DNA of 64,000 nucleotides from Thioclava sp. JE_KL1 (GCF_009296265.1 NZ_WBJS01000003.1:372001-436000); one strand, 5' to 3'. Positions 1-8,429 are shown, counted from the first letter of the stretch. Program-made: numbers and translations. Notes: generated from the sequence alone by a model not told the origin.

Positions 1-1377
1 GCACCGCTCACGCTGGAGGCCCGCCCGCAGCGCTGGCAAGGCGTTGCGGTGATCGCACTCGCCCTCGCCCTCGCCGTCTTCGGCAGCCGCGCGCAAATCG
101 CCGATCTCGTGACCTATGCACTGATTATCTGGATGATGGGCGCGGTACTGCTGAGCATGGGCTGGCAGGCGGGCAAACGCCATTGGAAGCCGGTGCTGCA
201 TCTGATCTTCATGCTGCCGCTGCCGCAGATCCTCTACTGGAAGCTCACCATCGCCCTGCAGCTCGTCTCGTCGGAGCTGGGCGTGATGCTGGTGCGCGCC
301 GCCGACATCCCCGTGCACCTGAGCGGCAATGTGATCGATCTGGGCGTCTACAAGCTGCAGGTGGCCGATGCCTGTTCGGGGCTGCGCTATCTCTTCCCGA
401 TCCTCAGCTTTTCCTACCTGTTCGGCATCCTCTATCGCGGTCCGTTCTGGCACAAAGCCGTGCTCTTCGCGATGGCCGCGCCTCTGACGGTGCTTCTGAA
501 TTCGTTGCGCATCGGCATGGTCGCGATCCTTGTCGACGCCTACGGGATCGAACAGGCCGAGGGCTTCCTGCATGTCTTCGAGGGCTGGGTGATCTTCGGG
601 GCGGCGATTGCGATCCTAAGCCTCACCGCGATCGGGCTGCAGCGGCTGGTGGCCGAGCCGAAACCGCTCTCCGAGGCGCTCGACCTCGATTATCGCCGTT
701 TCGCGCCGGAAGCGCGTCGCTTGCGCAACCTCGCGCCGTCGCGCGATCTGGGGCTGGCGGTCGTCCTGACGGGGGTCGCGCTGGCGCTCTGGTCGGGCTT
801 GCCGCAGATGACGACGCTCCCGCCGGAGCGCGCGCCGCTGTCGTCCTTCCCGACGCAGATCGATGGCTGGCAGGGCACGCGCCGCCCGCTGGAGCCTGCC
901 ACTGAAACTGTGCTGGCAGCCAGCGATTATCTCAACGCGGTCTATGCCGACCCCGCTCAGGACGCGCCGGTGAACCTGTTTGTCGCGTGGTATGCCGATC
1001 AGAGCCAAGGCGACGGTATCCATTCCCCCGAGGTCTGCCTGCCGGTCGGCGGCTGGGAGGTCAGCGCCTTCCGTCCGCATCGCATCGCCCTGCCCCACCG
1101 CGCACCCTTCGAGGTCAACCGCGCGATCATCACCAAGGGGCTCAACCGGCAACTGGTCTATTACTGGTTCGACGGGCGTGGCCGCGCGATGACGAGCGAC
1201 TGGCGCGCGAAGCTGTCGGTGATCGTCGATGGCATCACGCGCGGGCGGACCGACGGCGCGCTGGTGCGCTATGTCACGCCGATCCGCCGCGACGAGGAAG
1301 TGCGCGCTGCCGACCGGCGGCTCACGCGCTTCATCGGGCAGTCGCTGCCCCGGCTGAGTGCCTCGATTCCGGATTGA
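1..1377 (+). CDS. Exosortase with C-terminal EpsI-like domain (5' end outside window)
   Basis: Exosortases are multi-pass inner-membrane Cys transpeptidases that process proteins with PEP-CTERM-like tails, usually next to exopolysaccharide genes. The reading frame is open from base 1, so the start lies upstream; 458 residues are visible. The catalytic triad is readable: Cys in ADACSGLRYL (nt 373-375), Arg in NSLRIGM (nt 508-510) and His in HVFEGW (nt 571-573), all within hydrophobic segments. After about residue 250 comes a soluble EpsI/DUF3485-type region with the motif IHSPEVCLPVGGW. This fused architecture is typical of the XrtD class, but the exact subclass is my inference. The gene converges with a small secreted-protein gene 6 nt downstream. 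Confidence 0.85.
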   Translation, partial: APLTLEARPQRWQGVAVIALALALAVFGSRAQIADLVTYALIIWMMGAVLLSMGWQAGKRHWKPVLHLIFMLPLPQILYWKLTIALQLVSSELGVMLVRAADIPVHLSGNVIDLGVYKLQVADACSGLRYLFPILSFSYLFGILYRGPFWHKAVLFAMAAPLTVLLNSLRIGMVAILVDAYGIEQAEGFLHVFEGWVIFGAAIAILSLTAIGLQRLVAEPKPLSEALDLDYRRFAPEARRLRNLAPSRDLGLAVVLTGVALALWSGLPQMTTLPPERAPLSSFPTQIDGWQGTRRPLEPATETVLAASDYLNAVYADPAQDAPVNLFVAWYADQSQGDGIHSPEVCLPVGGWEVSAFRPHRIALPHRAPFEVNRAIITKGLNRQLVYYWFDGRGRAMTSDWRAKLSVIVDGITRGRTDGALVRYVTPIRRDEEVRAADRRLTRFIGQSLPRLSASIPD

Positions 1378-1383
1378 GCGGGC

Positions 1384-1677
1384 TTACGAGCCCAGCGCGA
1401 CGGTCCCGCCCCAGCAACCCGGGATCGGATTGCGAGTATCAAAGACAACCGGGCAGGTTTCCACGGCTTTGATCGCACGATCCACGCGCGCATCGGCCAT
1501 CGCGGGCGTCAGCCCGATCGCGAGCGCATGGGCCACCGGGTCATAAAGCGTGCGGCCCGTCAGATCAGCGGTCGCGTGAGGCGCGGCTTCGCGCAGATCA
1601 CCCGCGAGAGCAGAGCTGGCGACACCGGTCACAACCAGTGCGGTAAACGCCACCGCCGATGTTCTCCAATGCGCCAT
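1384..1677 (-). CDS. Small secreted protein of unknown function
   Basis: A 97-residue protein. The chosen ATG at 1677 opens a clear Sec signal peptide (MAHWRTSAVAFTALVV, cleavage likely after SALA) and has a GGAA-type ribosome site; an upstream in-frame start would put 30 polar residues before the signal and is unlikely. The mature part of about 70 residues has two Cys near the C-terminus (ETCPVVF and PGCWGG) that could form a disulfide in the periplasm. I recognise no family. Its position beside the exosortase may mean a link to the surface-polysaccharide locus, but this is only context. Confidence 0.6.
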   Translation of the reverse strand: MAHWRTSAVAFTALVVTGVASSALAGDLREAAPHATADLTGRTLYDPVAHALAIGLTPAMADARVDRAIKAVETCPVVFDTRNPIPGCWGGTVALGS

Positions 1678-1836
1678 ACAAGTTCCAAGCCGAATGCTTA
1701 ACGATCTAGGGCGAACCGTCTCCCTGTCCGCCCCTTGAGTTTGTGGCGCAAATGGGGCGGCGCGCAACTGGAATCTTGGCGAAAATTGAGCGAAAAGAAC
1801 TATTTATAAGAAACAATTCCGCTCGATCTGCAGGCT

Positions 1837-3033
1837 TTATTTCCCCAGCTTGGAGAATATCCGATCATAGGCCGCAAGGAGCTGTCGGGCCGAGAAATCC
1901 CAAGACAGCGCATCGAGCACCCGCGCCCGGCCCAGCCGCCCCATCGAACGCGCGCGTTCGGGCGCCTCGATCAGGGCCGCGATCCGGGCGGCAAAGTCCC
2001 TCGGATCATTGGCGCGGGCATAGAGCGCGGCCTCCCCCGCAGAGGCCCGCCCTTCGGTGAGTTCGAACTGCACCAAGGGCTTCTCGAGCGTCATGTATTC
2101 CATGACCTTGTTCATGGTGGAGATGTCGTTCATCGCGTTTTTCGGATCGGGCGCGACGCCGATATCAATCGCATTCATCGCCGCCAGCATATCCTCGCCG
2201 TAGAGCGGGCCGGTGAAGGTGAAATAGTCACTCAGGCCCCGCGCCGCGACGTCGGCCTCCACGGTAGGCAGTTCGGGCCCGAAGCCCACGATCACCACAT
2301 GCAGATCGGTGTGGCCGAGCTTGCGCACCAGATGCTCGACCGCCTGTACCAGAAGGTCCATCCCCTCCTGCTGCCCGATCACGCCGATATAGCCAAGCAC
2401 GGTCTTCGTGCCCTTGCGATAGGCGGGATCGCCGGGGCCGGGCAGGAAAGTCTCGACACGCGGGGCGGAGCGGACGACGAAGACGTCCTCGGGGGCCATG
2501 CCGCCGCGGGTGATCGCGATCTTGCGGAAGCTCTCATTGGTGGCCATCGACACCGAGGCGCTGGCGAAGGTGATCCGCTCCCAGATGCGCATCACGGCCC
2601 AGAGGAGCCCCTTCTTGCCGAACTTGGCCTCGAAGAGTTCCGGGCAGACGTCGTGGTGGTCGAACATGTAGCGCACGCCCGAGAGGCGATAGCGCCACGC
2701 CAGAAGCCAGATCAGGTCGGGCGGGTTGCAGCCCTGGATCACGTCGAAGCCGCGCTCGCGCTTCACCTGTTTCGCCAACCGGAACCACGCCTTGATCGCA
2801 TGCCAATATTCGCGCGCATAAGCCACCGCGCCGGAATGGGCTTCGGGCGGTGCGGGGTGGCGGTAGATATGGATGCCCTCGATTTCCTCATAAGCCGCGT
2901 CCCAGCCGCGCCCCATCGGGCAGATCACCGAGACATCGTAGCCCGCCGCGCGTAATGTCGTGGCCTCCAGCCAGACCCTGCGATCCAGCGGCACCGGCAG
3001 GTTCTCCACCACGATCAGAATGCGTCTCGCCAT
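1837..3033 (-). CDS. GT4-family glycosyltransferase
   Basis: A 398-residue retaining glycosyltransferase with two Rossmann-like lobes (GT-B fold). The N-terminal lobe starts ARRILIVVENLPVPLDRRVW, typical of sugar-nucleotide transferases for exopolysaccharide or lipopolysaccharide repeats. The C-terminal lobe carries GYIGVIGQQEGMD followed by the acidic donor-binding stretch NDISTMNKVMEYM. The ATG at 3033 is preferred over one 45 nt upstream because AAGGGG sits just before it. It acts in the cytoplasm on lipid-linked sugars. The flanking exosortase and ExoY-like transferase genes support a surface polysaccharide role; the sugar and linkage cannot be read from sequence. Confidence 0.85.
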   Translation of the reverse strand: MARRILIVVENLPVPLDRRVWLEATTLRAAGYDVSVICPMGRGWDAAYEEIEGIHIYRHPAPPEAHSGAVAYAREYWHAIKAWFRLAKQVKRERGFDVIQGCNPPDLIWLLAWRYRLSGVRYMFDHHDVCPELFEAKFGKKGLLWAVMRIWERITFASASVSMATNESFRKIAITRGGMAPEDVFVVRSAPRVETFLPGPGDPAYRKGTKTVLGYIGVIGQQEGMDLLVQAVEHLVRKLGHTDLHVVIVGFGPELPTVEADVAARGLSDYFTFTGPLYGEDMLAAMNAIDIGVAPDPKNAMNDISTMNKVMEYMTLEKPLVQFELTEGRASAGEAALYARANDPRDFAARIAALIEAPERARSMGRLGRARVLDALSWDFSARQLLAAYDRIFSKLGK

Positions 3034-3169
3034 GCCCCTTAAGACCCGCCCTTGCCACGGGGGCGGTTTGCCGCCCATTTTTAAGTGAGCCCCTTTCGCT
3101 CACGTCTTACGACGGTTATGTCGCAGCCACGCGTTGGTTTCCACCCCGCATAACTCCGGATTTCCCCAT

Positions 3170-3949
3170 ATGTTGCGCTCTCTACTCTCCCGTCTCAAAC
3201 CAGAGACCGCTCCCTCCTCGGCACCCAATGGTCTGCCCCGTCCGGAGGCGCCGATCTGCGTGATCGGGGACCTTCACGGCCGCGCCGATCTCTTGGGCAA
3301 GATGTTCGAGCGGATCGGGCAGGAACCGCAAGGCGCAAAGGCCCGGATCATTACGCTGGGCGACATGATCGACCGGGGCCCGAATTCGGCGCGGGTGCTG
3401 GCGACGCTTCATGCCGCGCAGCTTGCCAATCCCTCGCGGATGATCTGCCTGATGGGCAATCACGAGCGGATGATGCTCGACTTCCTGCTGTCGCCCGATG
3501 CGCGCACCGCCGGCTGGCTGCGTGTGGGCGGATTGCAGACGTTGCAGAGCTACGGCATCGCGCCGCCCGATCCACGCGAGACGGATCCGGAAGTGCTGGA
3601 CGCACTGCGGATGGACCTCGCCCGCGCGCTGGGGCCGGACCTGCTGGCATGGCTCGATGCGCGCCCCGCGATGTGGCGCGAAGGGCGCTTCGCCGCGACC
3701 CATGCGGGGGCCGACCCCTATCACCCGATGGAACGCCAGAGCCGCGATGCGCTGCTCTGGGGTCATCCCCGGTTCGGGCAGATGACGCGGCGTGACGGGG
3801 TCTGGATCGCCTTCGGCCATTGGGTCGTGGAGCAACCTGTCGCCGATCAGGGCCGCATCGCGGTCGATACCGGCGCCTATGAGACCGGGCTCTTGAGTGC
3901 GGCGTGGCTCGACAAGGGCGGGCTGCGCTTCCTGCAAGTCGAAGGCTGA
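3170..3949 (+). CDS. Metallophosphoesterase (PPP-type serine/threonine phosphatase family)
   Basis: About 259 residues with the full set of calcineurin-like metal-binding motifs in order: GDLHGR, GDMIDRGPNS, GNHERM, then a later His (THAG) and FGHW. These coordinate two metal ions. In bacteria this subfamily includes protein serine/threonine phosphatases and diadenosine-tetraphosphate hydrolases; the substrate cannot be told apart here. The ATG at 3170 is preferred to a TTG 36 nt upstream, though neither has a strong ribosome site. It is cytosolic. It is transcribed away from the GT4 gene and converges with the sugar-transferase gene across a hairpin at 3958-3981. Confidence 0.85.
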   Translation: MLRSLLSRLKPETAPSSAPNGLPRPEAPICVIGDLHGRADLLGKMFERIGQEPQGAKARIITLGDMIDRGPNSARVLATLHAAQLANPSRMICLMGNHERMMLDFLLSPDARTAGWLRVGGLQTLQSYGIAPPDPRETDPEVLDALRMDLARALGPDLLAWLDARPAMWREGRFAATHAGADPYHPMERQSRDALLWGHPRFGQMTRRDGVWIAFGHWVVEQPVADQGRIAVDTGAYETGLLSAAWLDKGGLRFLQVEG

Positions 3950-3957
3950 AAGACGAT

Positions 3958-3981
3958 GGGCGCCCCCCGAAGGGAGCGCCC
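3958..3981. terminator. GC-rich hairpin between converging genes
   Basis: GGGCGC at 3958-3963 pairs with GCGCCC at 3976-3981, and inner CCC/GGG extends the stem. There is no T-run on either side, so it may act as a simple barrier for transcripts from both the phosphatase and the sugar transferase. Confidence 0.5.
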
Positions 3982-4026
3982 GTTGGCAGGTTACAAGCCG
4001 TCTCTCTCTCGCAACCGGTGTTGGAA

Positions 4027-4710
4027 TTACTTGCCCGTCTGGCGCAGCACCACGGCGATGGTCATCACGCAAAGCCACAGATCGTTCAGCAGCGACAGTT
4101 TCGCGTAATAGCGTTCGTCGAAGCGCACGCGATCCACGAAGGCGGTGGTCGAACGCCCGGCGACCTGCCAAAGCCCAGTGATGCCGGGGCGCATCTTGTA
4201 ATAAGCCAGGCCCATCGCGCCTTTGTAGCTGGCCTCTTGGTCGAGCATGAAGGGGCGCGGCCCCACGAGGCTCATCGTCCCGAACAGCACGTTGAAGAAC
4301 TGCGGCAGCTCGTCGAGGCTGGTGCGGCGCAGGAAGCGACCGATGCGGGTGATCCGCGGATCGTCGTCGAGCTTCTGGTTCACTGACCATTCCAGCGCGA
4401 GCGCGGGGTTCTCGTTGCACATACGCACGAGCTGCGCCTCAGCATCGACATGCATGGTGCGCAGCTTGTAGCAGCGGAAGCGCTTGCCGCCCTGCCCGAC
4501 GCGGATCTGCGAATAGAAGGCGGGACCACCGTCGACACGCACCGCCAGCGCCAGAAGCGCGATCAGCGGCAGCAGAACCGGAAGGATCGCCAGCACGGCG
4601 AGAATGTCGAACAGACGCTTGCCCATGCCCTCATAACGCAGAATGCGCGACCGGTCCCGGCTGGTACTCGTTACACTTGCAAGCTCGAAATTGGTCGAGA
4701 GATCCGACAT
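4027..4710 (-). CDS. Bacterial sugar transferase (undecaprenyl-phosphate glycosyl-1-phosphate transferase, ExoY-like)
   Basis: A 227-residue polyprenyl-phosphate hexose-1-phosphate transferase that would start assembly of an exopolysaccharide repeat on undecaprenyl phosphate at the inner membrane. A cytosolic N-terminus of about 30 residues precedes the motif GKRLFDILAV and one hydrophobic hairpin (residues 34-58). Then come the family hallmarks: KLRTMHVDAE, RTSLDELPQFFNVL, SLVGPRP and RPGITGLWQV. The short, single-domain form matches ExoY rather than longer WbaP proteins. Its start faces a 387-nt AT-rich intergenic region that probably holds its promoter. Confidence 0.9.
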   Translation of the reverse strand: MSDLSTNFELASVTSTSRDRSRILRYEGMGKRLFDILAVLAILPVLLPLIALLALAVRVDGGPAFYSQIRVGQGGKRFRCYKLRTMHVDAEAQLVRMCNENPALALEWSVNQKLDDDPRITRIGRFLRRTSLDELPQFFNVLFGTMSLVGPRPFMLDQEASYKGAMGLAYYKMRPGITGLWQVAGRSTTAFVDRVRFDERYYAKLSLLNDLWLCVMTIAVVLRQTGK

Positions 4711-5097
4711 TTTCGCCCCTATTACCCTACCTCAGAGTGCGAACCTTCAAGCCCGCTTTTCTTTAACCCGGTTTTCATCTTTGATTCGTCCATAATTGTG
4801 ACGAAAGCCGACAATTGTTGCGGCTCGGGGCTACAAATAGATCACGGCCAAAAATCACAAGTCGTTGATCACTGTTATTTATCTTGTTGTTTTATATGTC
4901 ACATTTTTTCAGCACTGCGGAAATCCGCAGCCTCGCGGCACTCGCGCATAAGGCGATTAGCGCCAAAACTTCCCTAGGGTCACTTTTGGTTAAAAGGTTA
5001 TGAAACCGGACGCCCGCGCAGACCCGCCGAGACGGCGGATTGTCCGCGACCCTCTTGATCGCGCAGCGCAACTGCCCATATCGGCTAGGAAGATGTT
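4711..5097. other. AT-rich intergenic region between divergent genes
   Basis: This 387-nt stretch separates the divergent sugar-transferase and TM2 genes and is visibly AT-richer than the flanks, especially 4750-4915. I found no convincing coding frame. It contains a perfect 6-bp stem (CTGCGG 4915-4920, CCGCAG 4925-4930, loop AAAT) and several AT tracts (for example 4890-4908). It most likely carries promoters for both genes; I could not assign -35/-10 boxes with confidence. Confidence 0.5.
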
Positions 5098-5424
5098 ATG
5101 GAGATTAACATGACCCGAGACGATGCCCGCGCCCTCTATATCGAGCAGCGCGTCGCGAATGAGAAGAAATCGGCCCTGCTTGGCTATGTGCTGTGGGTCA
5201 TGCTGCCGATGCTTGGCGTGCACCGGATGTATATGGGGCGCGTCTTCTCCGGCGTAGTAATGCTTGCGCTGACCGGGATCGGCACGCTCCTGTCGCCCAT
5301 CCTGATCGGCTTCATCCCGCTTGGACTCGCAGGGCTGTGGTGGCTGATCGACGCGCTGCTGATCCCCGGCATGGTCTCGCAGGATATGGCCGAGACGCGC
5401 TGGCGGCTGATGCAGGAAGCTTAA
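5098..5424 (+). CDS. TM2 domain membrane protein
   Basis: A 108-residue protein with a TM2 domain: two hydrophobic segments (about residues 28-46 and 52-80) joined by a short loop with the family motif LGVHRMYMGR. The function of TM2 proteins is poorly known. Two in-frame starts are possible. The ATG at 5098 has GGAAG 5-9 nt upstream, and the ATG at 5110 (MTRDDA) has GGAG upstream. The upstream one is used here, but either could be real. The 3' end overlaps the converging N-demethylase-like gene by 4 nt. Confidence 0.8.
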   Translation: MEINMTRDDARALYIEQRVANEKKSALLGYVLWVMLPMLGVHRMYMGRVFSGVVMLALTGIGTLLSPILIGFIPLGLAGLWWLIDALLIPGMVSQDMAETRWRLMQEA

Positions 5425-6236
5425 TCCGCCTGCCGGATCGGGTGCTCGGCCAAGGCCTGCGCCTGATCCGGGCTCAGGCTTTCGGGCCGCACCACTTGGG
5501 TGTGAATCGAGAAGACCACGGCATTCGTGCGCGGCAGCCGGAACAAGCATTGCCGCTCCACCCGGATATAAGGGGCGTCGGCGGGCGCGTGAGCGAATTC
5601 GTATTCCGAGCGCGGATCGTGAAGATGTGCTGCCGAGCGCGAGGCGGTCCCGCGCATCAGCCCCCTGCCCTCACGCACCCCATCGAGCAAGCGCTGCACC
5701 CGCTTGCCGAGATCGTCGGTGTAGATCTCGATCGGCTCGTGAATGCGCATCATCGGGCGCATGAATTTCTCGCGCAGCGTCCAGCCCGAGGGAAAACACA
5801 GCACGCCGCCGGTTAGAACATGCTCGGCATGACCGAACGCGGCCTCATCGGCTTCCATCAGGCAGAGATCGCATTGCAAGAGCCGCCCGAGCGTGGCGAG
5901 CGGGTCCGTGCGATCCAGCGCAACCTCCGCCCCATCTGGCCGCGTGACCGTCTCCGCGCTGCAGGCAAACCCCAGCGCCGGAAGCATCGGCAGGATCAGA
6001 TCGTAGAGTTCCTCCGCCGCAGGCCGTCCGTGATCCGACAGGCCCAGCACCAGATCGCGCGCCTCTCCGATCAAACGGTCGCGCAAGCCCATCTGGGTGG
6101 CATAGGCATCATCGACCTCCAGCCAATCCTCATATGTCACCGGGATCACCCCCGGCAGCCGCCGCGTGCGCGGATCAGCCCAGGGCGCGAAGCTCAGGCG
6201 ATTTTGCAGGATCGGTGTGGCGACAAGGTCTTTCAT
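5421..6236 (-). CDS. Heme-dependent oxidative N-demethylase family protein (DUF3445)
   Basis: A 271-residue protein resembling the alpha subunit of heme-dependent oxidative N-demethylase (PF11927), which oxidises methylated amines. Matching family features are the region with CFPSGW followed by LREKFMRPMMRIHEPI, the RLLQCDLCLME segment and a C-terminal HTQV motif. The ATG at 6236 (MKDLVATPIL) is preferred to one 72 nt upstream that adds a low-complexity leader. The other subunits of the classical enzyme (flavin and iron-sulfur reductase parts) are not in this window, so it may use partners encoded elsewhere or do something else. Confidence 0.75.
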   Translation of the reverse strand: MKDLVATPILQNRLSFAPWADPRTRRLPGVIPVTYEDWLEVDDAYATQMGLRDRLIGEARDLVLGLSDHGRPAAEELYDLILPMLPALGFACSAETVTRPDGAEVALDRTDPLATLGRLLQCDLCLMEADEAAFGHAEHVLTGGVLCFPSGWTLREKFMRPMMRIHEPIEIYTDDLGKRVQRLLDGVREGRGLMRGTASRSAAHLHDPRSEYEFAHAPADAPYIRVERQCLFRLPRTNAVVFSIHTQVVRPESLSPDQAQALAEHPIRQAD

Positions 6237-6282
6237 CCCGGCAGATTGCCGCGCGTCCCCGCCCGCGACAAGAGCGTCCGTG

Positions 6283-6699
6283 TCAGGGCTGCCCCGCGCT
6301 GCGCACATAGTCCGAGATCATCTCGTAATCCTTGCGCGGCCCCTGCACCCGCCAGATCGCTCGCCACTTCGGCCACGCGTCGAAGTCATAGCTCACCCGG
6401 TAATCGTCGGGGTCGCACCAATGGCTCGCGGCCGGGCTCAGCGGATCGAAACTGTGAAAGGGACGACCGTCCTCGAAGGCCACGGCGATCTGCCCGCCCT
6501 CGGCCCGCCAGAAATAGCTGCGCTCCGCGTGAAAGCTCTGACCGCCCGGCATCACCAGCTCGCCACTCTCGCGATAATGCAGCCCGACCCCTTCGGGCGC
6601 GAAACAGGCGTGACCGTCAAAACGGGCCTTATTGCCGTCGCTATGCAGGATTTGGCGCGTCAGCACCCAGTTCCCCTCGAAATCCGACAGCTGCGGCAT
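6283..6699 (-). CDS. DUF6314-like (lipocalin-like) protein
   Basis: A 138-residue cytosolic protein without a signal peptide. The pattern FEGNWVLTRQI near the N-terminus, repeated beta-strand-like segments rich in Gly and aromatics, and YRVSYDF and WRAIWRVQGPRKDYEM towards the C-terminus resemble the DUF6314 family, a small predicted beta barrel of unknown role. The start at 6699 has AAGGGAGA just upstream. It lies 46 nt upstream of the N-demethylase-like gene on the same strand, so the two may be co-transcribed. The start faces purB, 71 nt away. Confidence 0.6.
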   Translation of the reverse strand: MPQLSDFEGNWVLTRQILHSDGNKARFDGHACFAPEGVGLHYRESGELVMPGGQSFHAERSYFWRAEGGQIAVAFEDGRPFHSFDPLSPAASHWCDPDDYRVSYDFDAWPKWRAIWRVQGPRKDYEMISDYVRSAGQP

Positions 6700-6770
6700 T
6701 GGCTCTCCCTTGCCCCAAAGGCAGGTGCAGTCTAACAAGCGCGCAACCACACGCAATCAAGAGGCCGCCG

Positions 6771-8075
6771 ATGATCCCGCGTTATGCCCGCAAAGAGATG
6801 GTCGACATCTGGGAACCCGCCACCAAGTTCAAAATCTGGTACGAGATCGAGGCGCATGCCTGCGACGCTCAGGCCGAGCTGGGCGTGATCCCGAAAGAGA
6901 ATGCCGAGGCCGTCTGGAAGGCCAAGGATGTCGAGTTCGACGTCGACCGCATCGACGAGATCGAAGCCGTCACCAAGCATGACGTCATCGCCTTCCTCAC
7001 GCACCTCGCTGAACATGTGGGTTCGGAAGAGGCGCGCTTCGTCCATCAGGGCATGACCTCGTCGGATGTTCTCGACACCTGCCTGAACGTGCAGCTGGTG
7101 CGCGCCGCCGATATTCTGCTGGCCGATCTAGACAAGGTTCTGGCCGCGCTGAAGAAGCGCGCCTACGAGCATAAGGACACGGTTCGCGTGGGCCGCTCGC
7201 ACGGCATCCATGCCGAGCCCACGACGATGGGCCTGACCTTCGCGCGCTTCTACGCCGAGATGGACCGCAACAAGGCGCGCCTGCAGGCCGCCAAAGAAGA
7301 AGTCGCGACCGGCGCGATCTCGGGCGCTGTCGGCACCTTCGCCAATATCGACCCGCGCGTTGAAGAGCATGTCTGCAAGATGCTCGGCCTCAAGCCGGAG
7401 CCGATCTCGACGCAGGTGATCCCGCGCGACCGCCATGCGATGTTCTTCGCGACGCTGGGCGTGATCGCGTCTTCGATCGAAAACGTCGCGATCGAAATCC
7501 GCCACATGCAGCGCACCGAAGTGCTCGAAGGCGCCGAATTCTTCTCGATGGGCCAGAAAGGCTCGTCGGCGATGCCGCACAAGAAGAACCCGGTCCTGAC
7601 CGAGAACCTCACCGGCCTTGCCCGCCTAGTGCGGATGACCGTGATCCCGGCGATGGAGAACGTGGCGCTCTGGCACGAGCGTGACATCTCGCACAGCTCG
7701 GTCGAGCGTGGCATCGGCCCCGACGCGACCGTGACGCTCGATTTCGCGCTGAACCGTCTGGCAGGCGTCGTCGACAAGATGATCATCTACCCCGAGAACA
7801 TGCTTGCGAACATGAACAAGTTCCCCGGCCTGGTGATGTCGCAGCGCGTTCTGCTGGCGCTGACGCAAGCCGGCGTGTCGCGCGAAGACGCCTATGCGAT
7901 GGTGCAGCGCAACGCGCTCAAGGTCTGGGAAGAGCGCGTCGATTTCCGCGAACAGCTGCTCGCCGACAAGGATGTCGTGGCCGCTCTCGGCGTCGACGGC
8001 ATCAACGAGAAGTTCGACATGGGCTACCATACCAAGCATGTCGACACGATTTTCGCCCGCGTTTTCGGCGAATAA
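6771..8075 (+). CDS. purB: Adenylosuccinate lyase
   Basis: A 434-residue fumarase/aspartase-superfamily enzyme. It splits SAICAR and adenylosuccinate, releasing fumarate, in purine synthesis. It begins MIPRYARKEMVDIW as in other PurB proteins. The superfamily signature SSAMPHKKNP lies near residue 265, with the TSSDVLDT substrate-binding motif near residue 98 and the GRSHG motif near 142. Length matches the short bacterial type. An open frame continues upstream, but the ATG at 6771 fits the family N-terminus. A strong hairpin (8096-8128) follows the stop. Confidence 0.97.
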   Translation: MIPRYARKEMVDIWEPATKFKIWYEIEAHACDAQAELGVIPKENAEAVWKAKDVEFDVDRIDEIEAVTKHDVIAFLTHLAEHVGSEEARFVHQGMTSSDVLDTCLNVQLVRAADILLADLDKVLAALKKRAYEHKDTVRVGRSHGIHAEPTTMGLTFARFYAEMDRNKARLQAAKEEVATGAISGAVGTFANIDPRVEEHVCKMLGLKPEPISTQVIPRDRHAMFFATLGVIASSIENVAIEIRHMQRTEVLEGAEFFSMGQKGSSAMPHKKNPVLTENLTGLARLVRMTVIPAMENVALWHERDISHSSVERGIGPDATVTLDFALNRLAGVVDKMIIYPENMLANMNKFPGLVMSQRVLLALTQAGVSREDAYAMVQRNALKVWEERVDFREQLLADKDVVAALGVDGINEKFDMGYHTKHVDTIFARVFGE

Positions 8076-8095
8076 TCGAGAAACAAGCCCGTTCC

Positions 8096-8128
8096 GCGCC
8101 GCCTATGTCAGCCGACTATAGGCGGCGC
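8096..8128 (+). terminator. Hairpin after purB
   Basis: A perfect 11-bp stem: GCGCCGCCTAT (8096-8106) pairs with ATAGGCGGCGC (8118-8128) around an 11-nt loop. It lacks a T-run, so it may be a transcript-stabilising hairpin or a weak terminator rather than a strong intrinsic one. Confidence 0.6.
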
Positions 8129-8175
8129 GTGCGATTCGGGCTTACCCTAGGGCATCTAGCAAAGGGAGATTGCAG

Positions 8176-8328
8176 ATGACCCGAACCATCCTTGCAGCCG
8201 CCGTGCTGATCCTCGCTCCTCTGGCCGCGTCGGCCGAGTGCTTTAGCGGCCATCAGGCTTCCATGTCCTGCCCGCAGGGCCAGGTCTGGGACAAGGACGC
8301 GAGTGCCTGCGTCCTGCAGTCCAGCTGA
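8176..8328 (+). CDS. Small secreted Cys-containing protein, chitin-binding-like
   Basis: A 50-residue protein. A Sec signal peptide (MTRTILAAAVLILAPLAASA, cleavage expected before ECF) is followed by about 30 mature residues with three Cys. The spacing in MSCPQGQVWDKDASACV recalls the C-P-x-G-x-x-W/F-D-x-C-V core of peritrophin-type (CBM14) chitin-binding modules, which is only a weak resemblance at this length. GGGAG sits 7-8 nt before the ATG. The gene lies alone between purB and the FliG-like gene; a short hairpin (AGACGG/CCGTCT, 8335-8351) follows it. Function unknown; a periplasmic or secreted location is expected. Confidence 0.65.
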   Translation: MTRTILAAAVLILAPLAASAECFSGHQASMSCPQGQVWDKDASACVLQSS

Positions 8329-8429
8329 CCGCTGAGACGGTAATCCCGTCTTAACGGCCTCCGTGCAAAGTTGACCGCGAAACGCATTGGCCGCCCGCGC
8401 GGCCGATGCCCAGCACGGAGGTTCTCGCG

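Noticed and set aside
4795-4900. Possible tRNA or small RNA in the AT-rich gap
   Set aside because: No cloverleaf or T-loop sequence could be built, and no terminator with a T-run follows.
5820-6770. A 317-codon upstream extension of the purB frame
   Set aside because: PurB proteins begin at MIPRYARKEM; the extension is Arg-rich and lies antisense to two better genes.
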